From Bacteroidota bacterium (lineage in GTDB: Bacteria > Bacteroidota > Bacteroidia > Bacteroidales > BM520): a DNA stretch of 34,070 nt. The position numbers were made by a program, and so were the translations under genes. Location of the stretch: positions 1 through 34,070 of the forward strand of contig PDRJ01000016.1 of the NCBI GenBank assembly GCA_002748065.1, written 5' to 3'. The notes beneath the pieces were generated by a model. The model saw only the letters and a program-made list of their open reading frames with translations. It was not told the DNA's origin and did no database searches. Below are positions 16,501 to 23,856 of this stretch, piece after piece (positions within the stretch are counted from its first letter, which is position 1; each line of letters opens with the position of its first letter).

Positions 16501-17484
16501 ATGAAAAGAATAACTGTTATCGTTGTTATTTTGTGTTCACTGACCTTTTTGTCAAAGGCACAAGATCCTTCATTCTCACAATTTTATGCCAGTCCTATGT
16601 TTCTCAATCCTGCATTAACAGGAACGACTTCATGCGGCCGGCTCACCTTTAATTACAGGAAGCAATGGCCTTCCATTGACGGACATTTCACGAACTACAA
16701 CGCTTCTTATGACCAAAGTCTTGCAAAGATCAATAGTGGTTACGGCTTCATGTTCAACGGAGATAACATGGGTAGTGGTGCCATAAAAACAAACACCTTC
16801 AGTGGTTTCTACGCTTATCATCTTCAAGTTGGCCGGGATTTTTTTGTGAATGCCGGATTTCAAGCCACCTATGTACAGACCAAATTAGACTGGAACAAAC
16901 TCATTTTTGGCGACATGATTGACCCGGTGAACGGCACCATTTCGGGTACCACCCTGGAGGCGCCTCCATCCAATCTCTCCATGCAGTATATTGACTTCAG
17001 TACAGGCGCATTTTTCAGCTATCGGGGAGACTACTACGGGGGTATTGCGGTACATCATCTCACCACACCTGATAATGGTTTTTATAGCAAAGAGAACAGC
17101 CAACTTCCCATGAAGATCACGGTACACGGCGGAGCCAACTTCAATGTGGGATATAATACCCATAACGAGGCTATTATCGTATCTCCGAACCTCTTGTTCC
17201 AACAGCAAGGACAGTTTCACCAATTGAATTTGGGCTGTTATGTCAACTACTACCCCTTTGTGGCGGGTCTATGGATGCGACACAACTTGGAGAATATCGA
17301 TGCGGCCATTGTTCTTTTGGGATTCAGACATAATAATTGGAAAGTAGGTTACAGCTACGATATTAGCTTAAGTAAGCTCGCAATGGCTTCAGGTGGTGCA
17401 CATGAGATCTCATTTGCATGGGACTTCTGCATTGAAACAGATAAACTAAGAACGATCAAAACAATAAAATCACCTGTATTTTAG
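16501..17484 (+). CDS. PorP/SprF family T9SS outer-membrane protein
   Basis: The protein has 327 residues with a signal peptide cleaved near SKA-QDP (about residue 20). The mature start QDPSFSQFYASPMFLNPALTGT is diagnostic for the PorP/SprF family of outer-membrane barrel proteins. The remaining sequence alternates aromatic and glycine residues as in a beta-barrel (for example YGFMFNGDNMGSGAIKTNTF). PorP is needed for T9SS function in Porphyromonas; SprF supports secretion of the adhesin SprB in Flavobacterium. Genomes often hold many paralogues, so this copy could serve one particular substrate. It is divergent from the porU pair and 12 bp ahead of gldJ, so it is very likely in the same transcript as gldJ. 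Confidence 0.93.
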   Translation: MKRITVIVVILCSLTFLSKAQDPSFSQFYASPMFLNPALTGTTSCGRLTFNYRKQWPSIDGHFTNYNASYDQSLAKINSGYGFMFNGDNMGSGAIKTNTFSGFYAYHLQVGRDFFVNAGFQATYVQTKLDWNKLIFGDMIDPVNGTISGTTLEAPPSNLSMQYIDFSTGAFFSYRGDYYGGIAVHHLTTPDNGFYSKENSQLPMKITVHGGANFNVGYNTHNEAIIVSPNLLFQQQGQFHQLNLGCYVNYYPFVAGLWMRHNLENIDAAIVLLGFRHNNWKVGYSYDISLSKLAMASGGAHEISFAWDFCIETDKLRTIKTIKSPVF

Positions 17485-17496
17485 TTAGAACTATAA

Positions 17497-19008
17497 ATGA
17501 AAAGCATAACAAAGAAAATGATGGTAAGAAAAAACCTTTTGGCATTGGCCATATTGCTTGGGGCAGGCCTCATGTTTACTGCATGTAAAAGTGGTGGAAG
17601 CGGCTATTCAAAATCCACAGGATGGGCGTACAATGACCCTCAAATGGGAGGTTTTGAGGTAAATGACAACTATCGTGAGCAAGTAGCCGGACCGGGACTT
17701 GTTTTCATTGAGGGTGGAACGTTTATCATGGGAGCTACCCAGGAGAATGTGCTTGGGGAGTACGACAATTCGCCCAGAAGAGTTACCGTTTCCTCCTTCT
17801 ACATGGACGAGACAGAGGTTGCTAACGTGGATTACCTGGAATACCTCTACTGGTTAAGCCGGGTTTTTGGGCAAGACTTCCCGAAGATCGTACAGGATGC
17901 CCTTGTGGACACCTTAGTGTGGAGAGAGAGACTCGCCTACAACGAACCACTCGTGGAGAACTACCTTCGCCATCCGGCCTATCGCCACTATCCGGTGGTA
18001 GGAGTAGATTGGGTTCAGGCAATGAACTACTGTACATGGCGAACCGATCGGGTCAACGAAATGATCCTTATACGTGAGGGAATTTTGGAGCCCGACCCCG
18101 GTCAACAAAACGAGAACAACTTCAACACAGAGGCTTATCTTGCACGACAATATACAGGCATGGTAAATGAAAACCTCCCCTCCAAAAGTGCAGAGGGAGA
18201 GACACGTCCCGTACGTTGGGAAGATGGTATCTTGCAACCCAAGTACCGCCTCCCCACAGAAGCTGAATGGGAATATGCAGCACTGGGATTGGTAGGAAAC
18301 ACCCTTTATAACCGGGTTGTGGAGCGTCGTATCTATCCATGGAATGATAACATTGTACGCACAGATGACAAAAAATACCGAGGAAGTATTATCGCCAACT
18401 TTAAACTCACCCGCGGTGACTATATGGGGGTTGCAGGCAACCTCAATGACGGAGCGATGATTCCCGCACAAGTGGGTTCCTATTGGCCCAACGACTATGG
18501 CTTATATAACATGGCCGGTAACGTGGCAGAATGGGTACTGGATGTTTATCGTCCCAGCTCCTTTGAAGACTTTAACGATATGAACCCCTTCCGTGGAAAC
18601 GTTTTCCAAACCAGGGAGACAGATGAAGAGGGCTTCCTTGTTGAGAAGGACTCCATGGGTAGAATCAAGTACCGTAACGTAACGGTAGAAGAGAACCTCA
18701 CTCGCAGAAATTACCGTAAGGCGGATAACATCAACTACCTCGATGGAGACTATCAATCTCAAGTTGGCGTTGATTGGGCCGCACAACCCCAGGAAGGCAG
18801 CAATACGACCAACAAGATGTATGCTTATGCTGACCGCTCGCTCATCAGTGATAAGACTCGGGTTTACAAAGGAGGAAGCTGGAGAGACCATGCTTATTAC
18901 CTCTCTCCATCGGTACGTCGCTATATGGACCAAGAGGAGGCTACCAACTATATCGGTTTCCGCTGTGCCATGGACCGCGTAGGAAGTCAGGTAAGCACCG
19001 GAAAATAA
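17497..19008 (+). CDS. gldJ: Gliding motility/T9SS lipoprotein GldJ
   Basis: The protein has 503 residues. The lipoprotein signal peptide ends in the lipobox LMFTAC with Cys30 (ATG at 17518 or 17521 would shorten the N-terminus without losing it). The mature part begins with the GldJ-typical GWAYNDPQMGGFEVNDNY, then a formylglycine-generating-enzyme-like (FGE-sulfatase) fold from about residue 68: LVFIEGGTFIMGATQEN, YMDETEVAN, YRLPTEAEWEYAALGL, YNMAGNVAEWV and YKGGSWRDHAYYLSPSVRRY. The catalytic cysteines of true FGE around GGSW are absent, so the fold is structural, not enzymatic. GldJ is required for gliding and for stability of the GldK/T9SS ring components in Flavobacterium, where it lies close to porU and porV. 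It shares a transcript with the porP-like gene; the MITE copy and a terminator follow. Confidence 0.93.
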   Translation: MKSITKKMMVRKNLLALAILLGAGLMFTACKSGGSGYSKSTGWAYNDPQMGGFEVNDNYREQVAGPGLVFIEGGTFIMGATQENVLGEYDNSPRRVTVSSFYMDETEVANVDYLEYLYWLSRVFGQDFPKIVQDALVDTLVWRERLAYNEPLVENYLRHPAYRHYPVVGVDWVQAMNYCTWRTDRVNEMILIREGILEPDPGQQNENNFNTEAYLARQYTGMVNENLPSKSAEGETRPVRWEDGILQPKYRLPTEAEWEYAALGLVGNTLYNRVVERRIYPWNDNIVRTDDKKYRGSIIANFKLTRGDYMGVAGNLNDGAMIPAQVGSYWPNDYGLYNMAGNVAEWVLDVYRPSSFEDFNDMNPFRGNVFQTRETDEEGFLVEKDSMGRIKYRNVTVEENLTRRNYRKADNINYLDGDYQSQVGVDWAAQPQEGSNTTNKMYAYADRSLISDKTRVYKGGSWRDHAYYLSPSVRRYMDQEEATNYIGFRCAMDRVGSQVSTGK

Positions 19009-19027
19009 GACCCATAATAAAATTAAA

Positions 19028-19182
19028 TAGCGTCCGTCTATAAAGTCTGACTTCTTCGTTATGCTTGGCTTTGAAATGGTCATTTACTTCAGTAAACTCC
19101 CCTATTTCAGCCTTTGCAAGCCTCAAGTTCGAGCTTTCTATACAGCCTCTTCTCAAAACGCTGACTTTATGAACAGACACTA
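19028..19182. mobile_element. MITE-like element, full-length copy 2 (155 bp)
   Basis: This copy has the same length and orientation as the one at 2815-2969. Its left end is TAGCGTCCGTCTATAAAGTC, and its right end read on the other strand is TAGTGTCTGTTCATAAAGTC. It lies 20 bp after the gldJ stop and 7 bp before the terminator. It has no coding capacity of its own beyond a run-through open frame on the minus strand that is also open in copy 1. Confidence 0.75.
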
Positions 19183-19188
19183 AATAAA

Positions 19189-19214
19189 AAGGCACCTCTC
19201 ACGGTGCCTTTTTT
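19189..19214 (+). terminator. Intrinsic terminator after gldJ
   Basis: The stem AAGGCACC/GGTGCCTT with a 6-nt loop is followed by a run of T residues. It ends only about 12 bp before the murF start codon, which leaves little room for a downstream promoter. Confidence 0.85.
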
Positions 19215-19225
19215 GTAATCACTAC

Positions 19226-20521
19226 ATGATGCTAACAAAGGAACTTTACGCCCTCTTTCTCACCCATCCACTCGTGGACATCGACACGCGGAAAATCCGC
19301 AAGGGGAGTCTCTTTTTTGCCCTCAAAGGGGCACATTTCAATGCCAATCACTTCGCAGCAGAAGCGCTGGAAAAAGGAGCGGCCTTTGTGATCACCGACG
19401 AAGAGACCGACACCCCAAAGGCACAAACGATTCGGCGCAAAAATGCACTGCTAGCCCTGCAGCAGTTGGCAGCCGAACACCGAAAACACCTTTCGGCAAA
19501 GGTTATCGGCATCACCGGCACCAATGGTAAAACCACCACCAAAGAGCTCATTGCAGCCGTACTATCGAAAAAATACCGAACGGTGGCCACCCAAGGGAAC
19601 CTCAACAATCACATCGGAGTTCCCCTAACCCTACTCTCCATCCCTTCTACGGCAGAGATGGCCCTCATAGAGATGGGCGCCAACCATCCCGGAGAGATTG
19701 CCGAGCTCTGCCGCCTCGCCGACCCCGACGTGGGAGTAATCACCAATATTGGAAAGGCTCACCTGGAAGGATTCGGAGGAGAGGAAGGGGTCTTCCAAAC
19801 GAAAAAAGCACTGTTTGACCACGTCGTCAAAAAAAAGGGCACCCTCTTCTTCCACGATCAAGAGCCGTGGCTGACCCCTTACCGCGCTTACCCCAACACC
19901 ACCCTTTACGGCGAAAATGCAGACTACGTCTCCGGTTCCATTTTGCGCCACAACCCCACCCTCACCGCCGCTATCCGATGGGGAGAAGAGCCCCCCATAA
20001 CCCTCTCCTCAAAGCTTTTTGGGAGCTACAACCTTCCCAACCTGCTGGCCGCCGCCGCGGTGGGCCGCTTTTACCACGTGCCCCCCAACGATATCACCAC
20101 CGCCCTATCAACCTACACCCCGAAGAATAACCGATCGCAGATAGAAGAGGGAGAGAAGAACACCCTCATTTGGGATGCCTACAATGCAAATCCCACAAGC
20201 ATGCGCAAGGCGTTGAGCTCTTTTCACGCCACAGCTTCAGAACAAAAAGCAGTTATCCTTGGCGATATGCTGGAGCTGGGGGAGGCATCGGAGCAGGAAC
20301 ACCAAAGCCTCGTAGAAACACTTCAGCGCAATGGCTTCACCAAGGTGTTTCTTGTGGGAAAGATTTTTGAACGGGTCTCTACGGTACCCTATTTTCACAC
20401 ATTTGCACACACCCAAGCGTGCAGCGACTATCTTGCGAAACACCCGTTGGAGGGGTTTACCATCCTCATCAAAGGATCGAGAGGCATCCAGCTGGAGCGA
20501 CTCGGGGAAGTTTTGCGATGA
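19226..20521 (+). CDS. murF: UDP-N-acetylmuramoyl-tripeptide--D-alanyl-D-alanine ligase
   Basis: The protein has 431 residues. MurF adds D-Ala-D-Ala to the UDP-MurNAc-tripeptide in the cytoplasm, the last soluble step of peptidoglycan precursor synthesis. The N-terminal substrate domain contains DTRKIRKGSLFFALKG; the ATP-binding loop is GITGTNGKTTTKE (K102); Mur ligase motifs follow as MGANHPGEI, TNIGKAHLEGFGG and WDAYNANPTSM. The C-terminal Rossmann domain contains ILGDMLELG and ends KGSRGIQLERL. There are two consecutive ATGs at the start; the first is used here. It sits directly behind the gldJ terminator, so its transcription start is unclear. anmK follows after a 114-bp gap filled by a heptamer array. 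Confidence 0.95.
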   Translation: MMLTKELYALFLTHPLVDIDTRKIRKGSLFFALKGAHFNANHFAAEALEKGAAFVITDEETDTPKAQTIRRKNALLALQQLAAEHRKHLSAKVIGITGTNGKTTTKELIAAVLSKKYRTVATQGNLNNHIGVPLTLLSIPSTAEMALIEMGANHPGEIAELCRLADPDVGVITNIGKAHLEGFGGEEGVFQTKKALFDHVVKKKGTLFFHDQEPWLTPYRAYPNTTLYGENADYVSGSILRHNPTLTAAIRWGEEPPITLSSKLFGSYNLPNLLAAAAVGRFYHVPPNDITTALSTYTPKNNRSQIEEGEKNTLIWDAYNANPTSMRKALSSFHATASEQKAVILGDMLELGEASEQEHQSLVETLQRNGFTKVFLVGKIFERVSTVPYFHTFAHTQACSDYLAKHPLEGFTILIKGSRGIQLERLGEVLR

Positions 20522-20563
20522 AACACCCGTGACGATAAAAAAGAGACACAGCGGAATGATGGT

Positions 20564-20612
20564 GGAAGACGGAAGACGGAAGACAGAAAACAGAAGACGG
20601 AAGGCGGGAGAC
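20564..20612. repeat. Heptamer tandem array, unit GGAAGAC
   Basis: Seven contiguous units are present: GGAAGAC three times, then AGAAAAC, AGAAGAC, GGAAGGC and GGGAGAC. The unit is the reverse complement, up to rotation, of the CTTCCGT-type units at 568-602 and 33819-33867. It ends 23 bp before the anmK start. Confidence 0.8.
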
Positions 20613-20635
20613 AATAAGTTACAAGATATAGACAT

Positions 20636-21742
20636 ATGAAGAACAAGCAGCAGTACCATATCCTTGGCGTGATGTCCGGCACCTCGCTTGACGGCGTGGA
20701 CATGGCTCTATGTACCTTCTCTCGAAACGAAGAAGAGGGGTGGGATTTCGCCATAGCCCAAGCCACCACCCATCCCTATCCTACTCCACTCAAAGAGCAA
20801 CTTCGTAGCCTACACCATGCCGATGCCCAAACTTTTTGTGCGATGGATCGAACGTTCGGCCGATACCTCGGGCAACAGCTCTGTCACTTTTTACAAGAGG
20901 TACCGGTTCAACCCGACGCTATTGCCTCACACGGACACACCATCTTTCACAACCCGGCAGAAGGATATACGGTACAGATTGGACACGGTGCCGCCATCGC
21001 CGCTGAAACGGGCCTTCCGGTAATCAGCGATTTCCGGTCGTTGGATGTGGCTCTGGGAGGACAGGGAGCTCCCCTTGTTCCGGCGGGGGACCAAGCACTT
21101 TTTGGAGAATACGACGGTTGTCTGAACCTGGGTGGCTTTGCCAACATCTCCTACGAGGTTGCTGGAAAAAGAGTTGCCGGAGATATTAGTGTCTGTAACT
21201 TCATACTCAACATGCTGGCACAAAGGGAGGGAAAACCTTTCGATGAAGGAGGAAAAATGGCCAAACAAGGTCGTCCCATTCCCCAACTGCTACAGACCCT
21301 GAACAGGCTCCCCTTCTACCAAAAGCCCTTCCCAAAATCACTGGGACGAGAGTGGGTGGAAGCAGCGATGCTCTCGATCCTCCCTCCGGGAAAAACCAAC
21401 GATCTCATGGCAACTCTCAACACCCATATCGCCCAACAAATTGCCAGGGCCATCAACCAAATGGATGGAGAGACCATATTGGTAACAGGAGGAGGCACCT
21501 ACAATGATACACTTATGGCGCATATTGCCCAACAAACCCCCAAGACACTGGTTATCCCCTCCTCCGATATCATTGATTATAAAGAGGCGCTTATCTTTGC
21601 CTGGTTGGGACTAAAACGACTTATTGGAGAAGCGAATACCCTATCTGAGGTCACGGGAGCAAGAGCAAATAGCCAGGGAGGAAGTATCTTTTCCTTCAAC
21701 AAAAACCCATTCCTGCAAGAAAAAGAAGCGAGGAGCAGATAA
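20636..21742 (+). CDS. anmK: Anhydro-N-acetylmuramic acid kinase
   Basis: The protein has 368 residues. AnmK hydrolyses and phosphorylates 1,6-anhydroMurNAc to MurNAc-6-phosphate, recycling muropeptide sugars into the cell. The N-terminal phosphate-binding motif GVMSGTSLDGVDMAL (residues 11-25) is intact, followed by ASHGHTIFHNP, NLGGFANIS, FDEGGKMAKQG and VTGGGTYND, all typical of the family. In place of the common DxGPGN segment it has DISVCNFILN, as far as I know a normal variation in Bacteroidota. Its neighbour murF makes this a small cell-wall cluster, although the gap with heptamer repeats argues against tight coupling. Confidence 0.94.
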   Translation: MKNKQQYHILGVMSGTSLDGVDMALCTFSRNEEEGWDFAIAQATTHPYPTPLKEQLRSLHHADAQTFCAMDRTFGRYLGQQLCHFLQEVPVQPDAIASHGHTIFHNPAEGYTVQIGHGAAIAAETGLPVISDFRSLDVALGGQGAPLVPAGDQALFGEYDGCLNLGGFANISYEVAGKRVAGDISVCNFILNMLAQREGKPFDEGGKMAKQGRPIPQLLQTLNRLPFYQKPFPKSLGREWVEAAMLSILPPGKTNDLMATLNTHIAQQIARAINQMDGETILVTGGGTYNDTLMAHIAQQTPKTLVIPSSDIIDYKEALIFAWLGLKRLIGEANTLSEVTGARANSQGGSIFSFNKNPFLQEKEARSR

Positions 21743-21842
21743 TATTCCGCCCTTTTTACAGTTTATATTAACAACCAACTGTTAGGAAAAGTACCAGAAA
21801 GAACACTCGGTATAACAAGAGGAGTAGTAACTTAGCAAAAAA

Positions 21843-22568
21843 ATGTTCACTATGCTTAACCAAATGATCTTAGCATTTAGCCAGGGTGCCGCAACACTGG
21901 CTCAAACGGCAGCAGAGGCTGCTGCAACTGAAGAGGCCGGAGAGATTACCGTTTTGGGATGGGATTTGGTACAAAAGGGAGGCTGGATCATGGCCATCCT
22001 GGGACTCATGTCTGTCATCGCTATCTACATCTTCATTGAACGATTCCTGATGATCCAGCGGGCTACCAAAGAGGATAAAAACTTCATGAACAACATCCGG
22101 GATTACATGCATAACGACCGTCTCGAATCTGCCATTACGCTCTGTAAATCGACAAACACACCCATTGCAAGGATGATCCAAAAGGGGCTGGCACGTATTG
22201 GCAAACCGTTACCAGACATCAATGCAGCCATTGAGAACGTGGGAAATTTAGAGGTAGCACGCCTGGAGAAAAATGTGGCTACACTGGCCACCGTTGCTTC
22301 TGTAGCGCCGATGGTAGGATTTCTTGGCACCGTTCTGGGAATGGTTAGAGCCTTCTACGATATGTCTATGGCAGGAAATAATATTGATGTGGGACTGCTT
22401 TCAACGGGTATTTACCAAGCGATGATCACCACCGTAGGCGGATTGATCGTGGGGATTATCGGGTATGTGCTATACAATGTTCTCGTTGCACGTATTGAGA
22501 AAATGGTCTTCTTGCTGGAAGCCCGTGCTTCGGAGTTTATGGACGTACTTTATGAACCGGCATCCTAA
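21843..22568 (+). CDS. exbB: ExbB/TolQ/MotA-family proton channel protein
   Basis: The protein has 241 residues. A hydrophobic N-terminal helix and an Ala/Thr-rich periplasmic start (LAQTAAEAAATEEAGE) precede the first core membrane helix (GGWIMAILGLMSVIAIYIFI, about residues 46-65). The conserved core APMVGFLGTVLGMVRAFYDM and TTVGGLIVGIIGYVLYN form the two further helices. With ExbD it makes an inner-membrane proton channel that drives TonB or a related envelope machine. It is the first gene of exbB-exbD-tonB, with 11 bp to exbD. No good TAnnTTTG box is visible in the 100 bp upstream. Either ATG 21843 or 21852 could be the start. Confidence 0.93.
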   Translation: MFTMLNQMILAFSQGAATLAQTAAEAAATEEAGEITVLGWDLVQKGGWIMAILGLMSVIAIYIFIERFLMIQRATKEDKNFMNNIRDYMHNDRLESAITLCKSTNTPIARMIQKGLARIGKPLPDINAAIENVGNLEVARLEKNVATLATVASVAPMVGFLGTVLGMVRAFYDMSMAGNNIDVGLLSTGIYQAMITTVGGLIVGIIGYVLYNVLVARIEKMVFLLEARASEFMDVLYEPAS

Positions 22569-22579
22569 AAAATTGAACT

Positions 22580-22996
22580 ATGGCATTACGCGTCAGAAAT
22601 AAAAAACGTGTCGAATTCAACATGTCATCCATGTCGGATTTGGTATTTCTGTTGTTAATTTTCTTCATGTTGACCTCCACATTGGTGGCTCCCAACGCGG
22701 TAAAACTGCTTCTACCCTCAAGCAACAGCAAGACCATGGCAAAGCCGGCCACGGTAACGGTCTACATTGATAAAGACCTTACCTACTATGTAGATGGCAT
22801 TCCTGTGGATGACAAGACCATGGTAGAGGGACTTTCCAAGGTTTTAAAAAATGAACGGGAGAGCTCTGTGGTCGTAAGAGCTGAGAAATCCGTGGAGATC
22901 CAATCCTTGGTCAATGTTATCGATGCCGTCAATGAAGTGAATCGGCTATTTGACACCAAACACAAGATCATTCTCGCAACAAAACCACGAAAATAA
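22580..22996 (+). CDS. exbD: ExbD/TolR-family biopolymer transport protein
   Basis: The protein has 138 residues with one N-terminal membrane helix, MSDLVFLLLIFFMLTSTLV, containing the essential Asp (D20) of the proton path. The periplasmic domain follows (VTVYIDKDLTYYVDGIPV ... VVVRAEKSVEIQSLVNVIDA). It works in the inner membrane with ExbB. The stop codon overlaps the tonB start by one base (TAATG), indicating translational coupling. Confidence 0.94.
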   Translation: MALRVRNKKRVEFNMSSMSDLVFLLLIFFMLTSTLVAPNAVKLLLPSSNSKTMAKPATVTVYIDKDLTYYVDGIPVDDKTMVEGLSKVLKNERESSVVVRAEKSVEIQSLVNVIDAVNEVNRLFDTKHKIILATKPRK

Positions 22997-23811
22997 TGGC
23001 ACTGCGTAAAGACAAGATAAAGGGCATCTTAGGCACGATCATTGTACACCTATTGGCATTGATCCTCCTGTTCTTTTTGGGATTTACCACGCCATTACCG
23101 CTCCCTGGAGAGGAGGGCGTAGAGGTTGACTTAGGCTTTTCCGAAACGGGAAGCGGCAACAACCAACAGGAGACCCCCGCCCCCATGGAGGAGGAGACTC
23201 CACCTCCCATCATGGAGGAGACACCCGTCGTAGAGGAGCAGGTGGTAACCAACGATGCCGAGGACACCCCCCTTATGGAAGAGCCGGTAGAGGAACCGGT
23301 GAAAGAGGAAGAGGTGGTGGAGGAACCACCGGAGGAGGAGCCCCCGGTGGAAGAGAAAGTCGTAGAGCCGGAGCCCCCCAAGCCGGTGGTCAACACCAAT
23401 GCACTCTACAAGGGCAAGCAGAATCAATCTTCCGAAGGGGGCAATGAAGGAAAAAACCTCTACCCCGGAGACCAGGGAAAGAAAGAGGGAACGGAGGATT
23501 CCGGGACCTACGACACACAAGGAGGTATGGGTAATGGGATCTCTTTTAGTTTGGGAGGGAGAAGCGCCAAGGCTCTTCCCAAGCCCACGTACAACTCCAA
23601 AGATCAAGGGAAAGTGGTGGTTACCATCAAGGTAAATCGCCAGGGCTTTGTCATTGCAGCGGAAGCCGGAGCCAGAGGCACCAGCGTTACGGATCAGAAG
23701 CTGTGGAGAGAGGCGGAAGAAGCCGCCAAAAGAGCACGCTTCTCGCCTAAACCCGATGCGCCCGAGATACAAAGAGGAACCATCACCTACAACTTTATAC
23801 GCCTGAACTAA
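22996..23811 (+). CDS. tonB: TonB-family energy transducer with acidic linker
   Basis: The protein has 271 residues. A short cytoplasmic start (MALRKDKIKG) precedes a membrane helix (about residues 11-30). The periplasmic linker at about 38-130 is extremely rich in Glu and Pro (for example EEPVKEEEVVEEPPEEEPPV), a Gly-rich stretch follows, and the C-terminal TonB domain spans about 205-271 (GKVVVTIKVNRQGFVIAAEA ... RARFSPKPD ... GTITYNFIRLN). TonB passes proton-motive energy from ExbBD to outer-membrane receptors. The nearly all-acidic linker differs from the Pro-Lys stretch of enterobacterial TonB. Whether it serves SusC-type receptors or another envelope system cannot be told. Confidence 0.9.
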   Translation: MALRKDKIKGILGTIIVHLLALILLFFLGFTTPLPLPGEEGVEVDLGFSETGSGNNQQETPAPMEEETPPPIMEETPVVEEQVVTNDAEDTPLMEEPVEEPVKEEEVVEEPPEEEPPVEEKVVEPEPPKPVVNTNALYKGKQNQSSEGGNEGKNLYPGDQGKKEGTEDSGTYDTQGGMGNGISFSLGGRSAKALPKPTYNSKDQGKVVVTIKVNRQGFVIAAEAGARGTSVTDQKLWREAEEAAKRARFSPKPDAPEIQRGTITYNFIRLN

Positions 23812-23856
23812 CAACCCCTTTTTCCCCAACGGATATCCCACTAACGCTCCTTCACA

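Noticed and set aside
17497..19008. Sulfatase-modifying (formylglycine-generating) enzyme
   Set aside because: The catalytic cysteines are missing, and the N-terminal GWAYNDPQMGGF segment and gene context match GldJ.
18502..19195. Minus-strand open frames of 193 and 84 codons opposite the end of gldJ
   Set aside because: They are antisense to a well-supported gene; the 84-codon frame contains the MITE-like element.
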